From Deltaproteobacteria bacterium (lineage in GTDB: Bacteria > Desulfobacterota_B > Binatia > Binatales > Binataceae), in NCBI GenBank assembly GCA_021827465.1, contig JAKAVX010000245.1, forward strand, positions 1-5,128: a stretch of 5,128 bases of DNA, given 5' to 3'. Of the stretch, positions 1 through 5,128 are shown piece after piece. The notes under the pieces were generated by a model. It made no database searches. It was not told where the DNA came from and was given only the letters and a program-made list of their open reading frames with translations. The stretch's first letter is position 1. Every line of letters begins with the position of its first letter. Position numbers and translations under genes: made by a program.

Positions 1-655
1 CTATCGAAGTCGGCGCGATAAAATGGATATAGGTATTGATCAATTCGTCCCAGCGAGAGCGAGGCGTCACATTTTTCGGCGATTCCGACCGCGGTATGGA
101 CCAGCCACACGGCCTGGAGCGCCTCACGAAGACTGCGCGGCGGTTGGGCCGGAACACGGCGGCAGGCATCGAACCCGAGTTCGGCATAACGCGAACCCCA
201 GTCGCAGATCGCCCGCAGCGCCCGGATTTCCGCGTCGAGATATTCGCGGCTGCTCCGGTCCGCGCCGGCCTGCTGGGCCTCCAATTCGCTGATGATCCCG
301 TTCAATCCCTGCTTGACCAGGACGTCGTAACGTACGGTCGTGTGAGCGGGCGTGAAGGAGGCGAGGCAGGGGTTCTGCTGCATCGCATGAACAAGCGCCT
401 GAGCAAGCCCCAGCTCTGGCTTCAGCTGATCCTCTACGTCGACGCGCTCCCGAAATTCGGAATCGGCAAACATTAACCCGTAATCTCCGGCGAGACTTTC
501 CCCGGCGATTTTCCCGATCGGCAGTGCCATGAGGATCCGGCGAAATATTTCCGCCGCCCGCAATCCCGGCGACAGCGCCTTGACCCCCGGATCGGCACTG
601 ATTTCCTGCCGTAGGTAACTCAGGCACGGAGAGTAATCGGTCGTGATACATTCCA
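1..655 (-). CDS. Glycyl radical enzyme (pyruvate formate-lyase family), N-terminal part
   Basis: This frame is open from the ATG at 655 to the left edge: 218 codons, with the C-terminal part outside the window. Glycyl radical enzymes are cytoplasmic, oxygen-sensitive enzymes that use a protein radical for C-C, C-O, C-N or C-S cleavage or for fumarate addition, after activation by a radical-SAM partner. The recognisable family segments are FTPAHTTVRYDVLVKQGL (residues 101-118, where relatives often have GHT), CDWGSRYAELGFDACRRVPA (151-170), PPRSLREALQAVWLVH (172-187) and SLGRIDQYLYPFY (201-213). The last is a hallmark of the PFL-like domain. The catalytic Cys and the C-terminal glycyl loop lie off-window, so activity cannot be judged. 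The N-terminal region before the AHT segment is about 105 residues, shorter than in HypD-type enzymes as I recall them. I cannot assign a substrate; benzylsuccinate or alkylsuccinate synthase is not specifically supported. The start is fixed by an AAAGGAG-type ribosome binding site at the right distance. Confidence 0.88.
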
Positions 656-961
656 TGAGTTACACTCCTTTCCGGGCGGGTCGCATCCGCTGCGATTTGA
701 GCTGAGAAAAATCCGGTCTGGTAGAGAGCCCCGGGTCGGTCCGTCCTGTTATGGGCGTGTTATGCAAGTTCTCTCACGTTAGATTCGGGACCCGCTTTCG
801 CCTTTTCGCACCTTCTGATCGGCATGTAAAGGAAACGAGGTGAATCAATGGATCGTTGAAACCGAGCAAGCCGTCTGCCAACGACGTGGCGCGTCCGGAA
901 ATTGCGCTCGTGCGCAAAGAAATCGACTTAAGCGCAAAGTTATCGCTCCGAGCTTGGTTGA
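656..961. other. Divergent spacer with no recognisable gene
   Basis: About 300 bases separate the glycyl radical enzyme start from the first readable SDR codons. The part next to 655 must hold the minus-strand leader and promoter, but I see no convincing -35/-10 or -24/-12 pair. TGTTATG occurs twice, at 747-753 and 758-764, 11 bp (about one helical turn) apart, which could be a paired regulator site. At 830-843 a purine-rich stretch (AAAGGAAACGAGG) precedes a GTG at 841 and an ATG at 848; the ATG frame stops after three codons. The frames covering 840-958 gave no protein I recognise. This stretch may be the eroded front of the SDR gene or of another lost gene. Confidence 0.5.
664..671 (-). 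promoter_or_regulatory. Ribosome binding site of the glycyl radical enzyme gene
   Basis: On the minus strand the sequence reads AAAGGAGT, with AGGAG ending nine bases before the ATG at 655. It is a near-perfect Shine-Dalgarno match. It supports this start over the out-of-frame ATG at 651, whose frame shows no family resemblance. Confidence 0.75.
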
Positions 962-1541
962 CGACTCAAGAACCATGTCGGGCTCAGGAAATTCCAAACC
1001 GACGGCGGCACCGGCCTCGGCGGCGCGATCGCGCCTTTCGGACGGCTCGACGTCTTGGTCAACAATCACGGCGCAGCATCGTCGTTCCAAGCCTCGACCT
1101 GTCGCTCAACGGATGGCGAACGGTCGTCCGAATCAACCTCGACCAGACGTTTTTCGCCGCGCACCAGTTAATAAGTCAGAAGACTTCGGGTCGATTATCA
1201 ACCTCTCGACCTTCCCCCCTCCACCAACGGCGCTGCGATGGCCAGTGCGTACTCGGCGGGCAAGACGTGCTGGAGAACGGCGGCCGCAGCCAGTCCCGCG
1301 CAATCGCCCGTATCCCACCAGATCGCTTTCGTCTGAAACAAACCACCAAAAGTTGGCTTACTTGCGCCCTTATGCGCCATGTGGCTCCGCAGGAGACAAA
1401 CATCGGCCGCCCACATTCGCAACTCTCGCATATTGACGGTCAGGTGCACTTCGCGGGCACCGTACCGAGTCCGAGGTCGGTGAAATGCTCCCGAGAGCTT
1501 TATCTCGGATTCCCGGGAGAGCCGAGCGCATTGAATGTTAA
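962..1541 (+). pseudogene. Short-chain dehydrogenase/reductase remnant (alcohol dehydrogenase type)
   Basis: Five SDR pieces occur in the right order but in changing frames. Frame 2 (962-1084) gives RLKNHV, then DGGTGLGGAIA (the glycine-rich NAD(P)-binding turn, 1001-1033), directly followed by PFGRLDVLVNNHGA (the NNAG-type motif, 1034-1075). Frame 1 (1084-1187) gives PSLDLSLNGWRTVVRINL and TFFAAHQ. Frame 3 (1188-1214) gives GSIINLSTF, the strand with the catalytic-Ser region. Frame 2 (1226-1264) gives NGAAMASAYSAGK, carrying the YxxxK catalytic pair. Frame 3 (1443-1541) gives RTESEVGEMLPRALSRIPGRAE, matching the family's C-terminal RIPLGR region. Between the glycine turn and FGRLD about 55-60 residues are missing in frame, the segment that normally completes the Rossmann half. 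Each of the first three shifts equals loss of one base. The stretch 1265-1442 is not readable, and the last 40 or so residues of an SDR are absent. No functional enzyme can be made. A former role oxidising a secondary alcohol (Ped-like) is inferred only from the neighbours. Confidence 0.82.
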
Positions 1542-1573
1542 CTGTGGCAAAAGTCCGAACGACACATTAGTAG

Positions 1574-1596
1574 ACTACATGTTAAAAGTATGTAGT
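1574..1596. repeat. Inverted repeat in AT-rich island, candidate operator
   Basis: ACTACAT (1574-1580) and ATGTAGT (1590-1596) are perfect 7-base inverted arms around a 9-base AT-rich spacer. Position 1561-1620 is only about 33% GC, in sharp contrast with the surrounding DNA. TAGTAGAC occurs at 1568-1575 and again at 1611-1618, and TACTAGTA (1609-1616) is a perfect 8-base palindrome. The inverted repeat lies just upstream of the possible -35 element, where activator sites often lie. No known regulator is recognised. Confidence 0.4.
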
Positions 1597-1605
1597 ATTA
1601 GATCG

Positions 1606-1633
1606 TTTACTAGTAGACGGCGCGGTATATATT
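1606..1633 (+). promoter_or_regulatory. Possible sigma70-type promoter for the carboxylase remnant/hydroxylase operon
   Basis: TTTACT at 1606-1611 (4 of 6 to TTGACA) and TATATT at 1628-1633 (5 of 6 to TATAAT) are separated by 16 bases. Transcription would begin near 1640 and run through 1709-2021 into the hydroxylase genes. There is no other plausible promoter space before the beta gene, because the downstream genes are packed tightly. The match is modest and AT-rich DNA yields such hits by chance. Confidence 0.33.
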
Positions 1634-1708
1634 TTGCGCTCAACCTAAAGTTCGCCGGTCCCATTCGCAGTCCAATAGAGCCGCACAAGGGCGTGCCATG
1701 GGGATTCG

Positions 1709-2021
1709 ATGGATAACTATCCAACCAGGGAAGTGCTGAAGAAGCTGAAGAACCTAGTCGAGGGCAAGCTCGATTGGTCGCGCGTGAGTTCGCCCAAGGA
1801 CCCCGACCGATTCATAAAGTACCTGGCGCTGGCCCAGGCGGAACGGGTGAGCTGGCCGGAAAAGATCCTGTTGCCGCTCGGTGAGCATTTGTACATCGTC
1901 GCCCGCAACGGCGCGCGCGTCGTCAAGTGCGATTGCGGGCAGGAGTTTGACTGGCGCGAGAACTGGCGCGGTTATTGCCGTTTGCGTGCATGTGCGGGAT
2001 TCATCTGCGGGGGAGGACTAG
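1709..2021 (+). pseudogene. Acetone/acetophenone carboxylase small (gamma-type) subunit, frameshifted and truncated
   Basis: From the ATG at 1709 the protein reads MDNYPTREVLKK, GKLDWSRV, KDPDRFIKYLALAQ, then ILLPLGEHLYIV and VVKCDCGQEF, then WRENWR. This is the conserved core of the small zinc-binding subunit of ATP-dependent ketone carboxylases (AcxC of acetone carboxylase; the 15-kDa subunit of acetophenone carboxylase). Family members continue with an NWKLHALIYVRD-like stretch. Here that continuation, VIAVCVHVRDSSAGED, is found only in the next frame (from 1971), implying one inserted base near 1968-1970, and it ends at TAG 2019-2021. The rebuilt product is about 103 residues, against about 168 recalled for AcxC. 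The second zinc knuckle (CPGCG-like) expected after VRD is missing. About five residues also seem missing after DWSRV. Unshifted, the frame runs to 3028 over the beta gene and is not a plausible protein. No large carboxylase subunits are in the window, so even a repaired protein would need partners elsewhere. The stop lies three bases before the beta start. Confidence 0.78.
2009..2017 (+). promoter_or_regulatory. Ribosome binding site of the beta subunit gene
   Basis: GGGGGAGGA lies seven bases before the ATG at 2025, a strong Shine-Dalgarno sequence. It sits inside the end of the truncated carboxylase subunit gene, so the rearrangement kept the hydroxylase translation signal. Confidence 0.7.
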
Positions 2022-2024
2022 GTC

Positions 2025-3080
2025 ATGCCAACTATCACAACGCCGAAACGGCAGCTCGCGTGGGTCTTCGACCTGAACAAGTGCATCGGCTGCCAGACCT
2101 GCTCGGTGGCTTGCAAGGTTCTGTGGCCAGGAGAGGATCCAGGCACCGAGCCGATGTGGTGGATGACGGTCAACACCCAGCCGGGCCGGGGGACACCCCG
2201 CGACTGGGAAGCGATGGGTGGGGGCTACGCCGGCGGCCGGCTGCGGGCCGGCCGCTTGCCCACTGCCGAGGAGATCGGGGGCGGCTGGGATTTCAATTAC
2301 GACGAGGTGCTGAGGGGTGGCCGCGACACTCAGCTCCACGCAGTCAGCGGGAACCCCAGCTGGGGAATGAACTGGGACGAAGACGAGGGCGGCGGCCAGT
2401 ATCCGAACTCCTACTTCTTCTACCTACCGCGTCTCTGTGCTCACTGCACTCGACCGGCCTGCGCGGAAGCCTGTCCGCACGACGCGATCTTCAAGCGGGA
2501 CGAGGACGGGATCGTCCTCATCGACGAAGAGCGCTGCCGTGGCGACCGCTCCTGCATCAAAGCGTGTCCGTACAAGAAGATCTACTTCAACCCGGTGCGC
2601 CGGGTTTCCCAGAAATGCATCGGTTGCTTTCCGCGCGTCGAGAACGGCGTTGCCCCGGCGTGCGTGCGGCAGTGCCCGGGGCGGGCGGCGTTCATCGGCT
2701 TTCTGGAGGACGAGGGGGCCGCGGTATCGAAGCTCGTCCGCCGCTGGAAGGTGGCGCTGCCGCTTCACCCCGAGTTCGGCGTCGAGTCAAACGTCTACTA
2801 CGTGCCGCCGCTGGCGCCCGCGCCGCTGCGCGCCGACGGCAGCAGGGACGAGCGAGGCGACCGCATTCAACCGGCCTACCTGGAGTCGCTGTTCGGCCCC
2901 GCCGTCCATACAGCGCTTGCGACCCTGAAGGGGGATCTCGAGAAACGGCGGGGCGGCGCCTCGTCGGACCTACTGGACACGCTCATCCTGTACCACTGGC
3001 ACGATGCCCTTGGCCACCTCCGCCGTGATCCAGCCGACATCGATTGGACGAACGAACCCACGAAAGGGGACCGTCGATGA
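2025..3080 (+). CDS. Four-cluster iron-sulfur beta subunit of a type II DMSO reductase family hydroxylase (EbdB-like)
   Basis: This 351-residue protein is the electron-transfer subunit that passes electrons from the molybdenum subunit through four Fe-S clusters. Its length matches EbdB of ethylbenzene dehydrogenase (about 352 as recalled). The cysteine motifs are C20-C23-C26-C30 (CIGCQTCSVAC), C138-C141-C146-C150 (CAHCTRPACAEAC), C171-D174-C177-C181 (CRGDRSCIKACPYKK) and C198-C201-C213-C217 (KCIGCFP then ACVRQCPGR). The roughly 107-residue insert between motifs 1 and 2, with WWMTVNTQPG near 45-54, is typical of the EbdB/NarH type. The third motif has Asp174 where nitrate reductase NarH has Trp (CRGW), the position linked to a [3Fe-4S] cluster. 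There is no signal peptide; relatives are exported, if at all, bound to alpha. The gene has a strong ribosome binding site and overlaps the alpha start by ATGA, so translation is coupled. DdhB, SerB, ClrB, PcrB and PadC-type subunits share this design, so the substrate is not defined by this gene. Confidence 0.93.
   Translation: MPTITTPKRQLAWVFDLNKCIGCQTCSVACKVLWPGEDPGTEPMWWMTVNTQPGRGTPRDWEAMGGGYAGGRLRAGRLPTAEEIGGGWDFNYDEVLRGGRDTQLHAVSGNPSWGMNWDEDEGGGQYPNSYFFYLPRLCAHCTRPACAEACPHDAIFKRDEDGIVLIDEERCRGDRSCIKACPYKKIYFNPVRRVSQKCIGCFPRVENGVAPACVRQCPGRAAFIGFLEDEGAAVSKLVRRWKVALPLHPEFGVESNVYYVPPLAPAPLRADGSRDERGDRIQPAYLESLFGPAVHTALATLKGDLEKRRGGASSDLLDTLILYHWHDALGHLRRDPADIDWTNEPTKGDRR
3063..3070 (+). 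promoter_or_regulatory. Ribosome binding site of the alpha subunit gene
   Basis: AAAGGGGA lies six bases before the ATG at 3077, inside the end of the beta gene. With the ATGA overlap (3077-3080) it fixes the alpha start. Confidence 0.6.
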
Positions 3081-5128
3081 GCCATGCACAAGACGCCACG
3101 AGGGATCGGATGCGCCGGAGCTGGGAAGACGCGTATCGAGACAAGTGGAAGTGGGACAAGGTCGCGTGGGGCTCGCACTGCACCGACTGCTATCCGTCGA
3201 ACTGCCCCTATCGCGTTTTCGTTCGCGACGGCCGCATCGTGCGCGAGGAACCCGCGGCAACGTTCACGACCGTCGAGCCCGGAGTTCCCGACCTGAATCC
3301 CACCGGCTGCCAGAAGGGCGCTGCGTGGAGCCGGATGCTCAATGGAAAGGATCGTGTCACGTATCCCATGCGCCGCGCCGGTGAGCGGGGCGAAGGCCGC
3401 TGGAGCCGTGTGACCTGGGACGAGGCGACGACTGAAATCGCTGACGCGATGCTGGACGCCATCGAGGAATCGGGGCCTCGCACAATCTTGCGCCCGGGCA
3501 CGACCGAAGGGGGCGGTCAGGCGATGGCCCTCACGAACAACGTCTTCTTACGGCTCGGGGCCACAGTTTCGGACTTTCTTGCCGAGGTTGGGGACATGGA
3601 GCCCGGGATGTATATCACCTTCGGACGGATTGGCATGTGTTCCAGTCACGACGACTGGTTTCACTCCGAGCTGGTGCTGATCTGGGCCAACAATCCGGTG
3701 CAAAGCAACATCACGACGGTCCATTACCTGACCGAGGCGCGCTACAACGGCGCCGAGATCGTCACGATCGCGCCCGACTACAGCCCCTCGGCGGTTCATG
3801 CCGATCAGTTCGTGCCCGTGCGGGTCGGCTCCGACGCCGCGCTAGCGCTGGCGATGTGCCGCGTGCTCATCGACGAGGGACTGGTCGATGAGCCGTTCGT
3901 GCGCGAACAGACCGATCTCGGCCTGCTGGTACGCACCGACACCGGCCGCTTCCTGCGCCAGTGCGACGTCCGTGACGGCGGATCGGACGAGGTATTCCAT
4001 CTGTTCGACACGCGCAGCCAGCGGATCGCCGAAGCGCCGCGAACGCTCGAACTTGGAAGGCTCGAGCCAGCGCTGGACGGCGCGTACGGCGCCACGCTGA
4101 AGGACGGCACTAAGGTCGAAGTGGTGCCGGCGTTCGTGCTGTTGCGGCGCCGGCTCCAGGCATACGCACCGGAAGACGCGTCAGGCGTCTGCGGCGTCCA
4201 TCCCGAGACGATTCGTCAGCTGGCCCGCAAGGCCGCCAACAAGCGGACGCGCATCCTCACCGGCTTCACGATGTGCAAGTCGTATCACGGCGATCTGATG
4301 GAGCGGGCCATGTGCCTGGTGGTCGCGCTTACCGGCAATTGGGGCAAGAAAGGCACCGGTATTCGCGGCATCTCGGGGGGTATGTTCGATGGGGCCTACA
4401 GCGTGCCCCAGAAGTCGCGAATGGGCCAGCAGGTCACCGAAGAAACGTTTCGCGTCCAGGAGGAGGGAATACGGGCGGCCCTGGCTGCGGATCCGGCGCT
4501 CACGCGTGAAATGCTCATGATAGAGGCCGGCTCCAAGTTCGGCATGGAATCGGGCGCGACCCCGCCCTTTTTCTTTTGGTACAACCAGTGCGGATACCGG
4601 AACGTCTATAACAAGCCCTCGAACAACGATCCCGGGATGAAGCGCCGCTTCGACGACTACGTCAACGAGGCGCTGGCGAAAGGCTGGTGGAAAGGTCTGG
4701 AGCATCCGACCGTCGAGGAGCCGCACCGCGTCCTCTTCAACATCGGGAACAACCCGTTGCGCATGCAGCGCGGCGGCCAGCGCATGCTCCTCGAGCATCT
4801 GTGGCCGACGCTCAACCTGATCGTCACCCTCGACTTTCGGCTGTCGACCACCGCGCTCTACTCCGACTACGTGCTGCCCGTTGCGCAGCATTACGAAAAA
4901 ACGAACTTCCCTTACACGGTGCACGACTCGATGTACCTCACGCTGTCGGATCGTGCCGTGGAACCGCAGGGGGAAGCCCTCTCCGACTATCAGGCCATGC
5001 TGTTGATCGCGCGCAAGCTCTCCGAGCGCGCGGTGGCGCGCGGGCTGCTGGAAGTGAAGGGGGCGGACGGCCGATCGATCCGACTGGATACGTTCTACGA
5101 CGATCTGACGCTGAATGGCGCCTTAGAT
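3077..5128 (+). CDS. Molybdopterin catalytic alpha subunit, ethylbenzene dehydrogenase-like, C-terminus off-window
   Basis: The visible 684 codons cover roughly the first 70% of a protein of EbdA size (about 976 residues as recalled). Enzymes of this group bind bis-MGD molybdenum and one [4Fe-4S] cluster, and hydroxylate hydrocarbons or aromatic side chains with water or act as oxyanion reductases. SWEDAYRDKWKWDKVAWGSH (15-34) closely matches the EbdA segment after its leader. The FS0 cluster ligands are likely H34, C38, C43 and C78 (GCQKG), with an extra C35. The Mo-ligand Asp is D173 (EVGDMEPG), placed as Asp223 of EbdA. K401 (CKSYHGDLMER) falls where I place EbdA Lys450. LTEARYNGAEIVTIAPDYSPS (218-238), ALTGNWGKKGTG, NIGNNPLRMQRGG and YSDYVLPVAQHYEK are usual cofactor-domain segments. 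The His192 position of EbdA appears to be Thr142. There is no Tat leader: residues 1-14 are polar, and the frame has a stop at 3026-3028, 16 codons upstream. The enzyme is thus probably cytoplasmic, unlike EbdA. Alternatives include p-cymene dehydrogenase, steroid C25 or alkane hydroxylase relatives; PadB is less likely. Confidence 0.9.
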   Translation, partial: MSHAQDATRDRMRRSWEDAYRDKWKWDKVAWGSHCTDCYPSNCPYRVFVRDGRIVREEPAATFTTVEPGVPDLNPTGCQKGAAWSRMLNGKDRVTYPMRRAGERGEGRWSRVTWDEATTEIADAMLDAIEESGPRTILRPGTTEGGGQAMALTNNVFLRLGATVSDFLAEVGDMEPGMYITFGRIGMCSSHDDWFHSELVLIWANNPVQSNITTVHYLTEARYNGAEIVTIAPDYSPSAVHADQFVPVRVGSDAALALAMCRVLIDEGLVDEPFVREQTDLGLLVRTDTGRFLRQCDVRDGGSDEVFHLFDTRSQRIAEAPRTLELGRLEPALDGAYGATLKDGTKVEVVPAFVLLRRRLQAYAPEDASGVCGVHPETIRQLARKAANKRTRILTGFTMCKSYHGDLMERAMCLVVALTGNWGKKGTGIRGISGGMFDGAYSVPQKSRMGQQVTEETFRVQEEGIRAALAADPALTREMLMIEAGSKFGMESGATPPFFFWYNQCGYRNVYNKPSNNDPGMKRRFDDYVNEALAKGWWKGLEHPTVEEPHRVLFNIGNNPLRMQRGGQRMLLEHLWPTLNLIVTLDFRLSTTALYSDYVLPVAQHYEKTNFPYTVHDSMYLTLSDRAVEPQGEALSDYQAMLLIARKLSERAVARGLLEVKGADGRSIRLDTFYDDLTLNGALD

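Noticed and set aside
35..44. ATTGATCAAT as an FNR-type site
   Set aside because: It lacks the four-base spacer of TTGAT-N4-ATCAA and encodes the conserved RIDQYL residues of the glycyl radical enzyme.
124..651. A 175-residue minus-strand frame starting at 651
   Set aside because: It is Arg/Gly-rich and unrecognisable. The frame starting at 655 behind a good ribosome binding site encodes the glycyl radical enzyme.
760..790. A sigma54 promoter for the glycyl radical gene around TTGCA (minus strand, 763-767)
   Set aside because: The -12-like TTGCA is present but no GG of a -24 element occurs at the required distance.
840..1436. A 198-residue gene starting near 840 behind a purine-rich stretch
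   Set aside because: Its only meaningful segment is GSIINLSTF near 1188-1214, which belongs to the SDR remnant; the remainder has no family resemblance.
856..1716. A 286-residue gene covering the spacer and SDR remnant
   Set aside because: Only the 1084-1187 stretch has SDR-like residues in this frame; the rest is a chance open frame through decayed DNA.
2437..2928. A 163-residue plus-strand frame inside the beta gene
   Set aside because: Arg/Ser-rich shadow of the iron-sulfur subunit, with no ribosome binding site or family resemblance.
1709..3028. A single 439-residue protein in the frame of the carboxylase remnant
   Set aside because: Only the first 86 or so residues resemble a family. 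The rest is the Arg/Gly-rich off-frame reading of the EbdB-like gene.
4181..4924. A 247-residue minus-strand open frame
   Set aside because: It is antisense to the strongly conserved catalytic subunit and is a by-product of high-GC codon use.

Overview
The window is high-GC bacterial DNA with a short AT-rich island near 1535-1640. It points to an anaerobe that degrades aromatic or hydrocarbon compounds, in the style of denitrifying Betaproteobacteria such as Aromatoleum/Azoarcus, although a sulfate reducer or another anaerobic lineage cannot be excluded. Two oxygen-averse enzyme types support this: a glycyl radical enzyme, and a molybdenum hydroxylase of the type II DMSO reductase family closest to ethylbenzene dehydrogenase. 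Family assignments were made by reading the translations and recalling relatives; no search was run.

Layout. (1) Positions 1-655, minus strand: the first 218 codons of a glycyl radical enzyme (pyruvate formate-lyase fold), running off the left edge. (2) 656-958: divergent spacer without a recognisable gene. (3) 962-1541, plus strand: a decayed short-chain dehydrogenase/reductase, still readable as pieces in three frames, with an in-frame internal deletion and at least three single-base shifts. (4) About 1531-1640: AT-rich island with an inverted repeat, a short direct repeat and a possible promoter. (5) 1709-2021, plus strand: an acetone/acetophenone carboxylase small (gamma-type) subunit, frameshifted and cut short. 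(6) 2025-3080, plus strand: intact four-cluster iron-sulfur beta subunit like EbdB. (7) 3077-5128, plus strand: molybdopterin catalytic alpha subunit like EbdA, overlapping the previous gene by ATGA and running off the right edge with 684 codons visible.

How the parts fit. In anaerobic ethylbenzene oxidation, ethylbenzene dehydrogenase (EbdABC) hydroxylates the benzylic carbon, an SDR (Ped) oxidises the secondary alcohol to a ketone, and acetophenone carboxylase (Apc) carboxylates the ketone. This window holds pieces of all three types in one direction: SDR remnant, carboxylase small-subunit remnant, then intact hydroxylase beta and alpha. The hydroxylase looks functional. The SDR and carboxylase pieces look like relics of a rearranged or eroding cluster. 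The hydroxylase is also unusual: beta precedes alpha, alpha has no Tat leader, the position of the EbdA active-site histidine seems to be Thr, and the third beta-subunit cluster carries Asp where NarH has Trp. Its substrate may therefore not be ethylbenzene.
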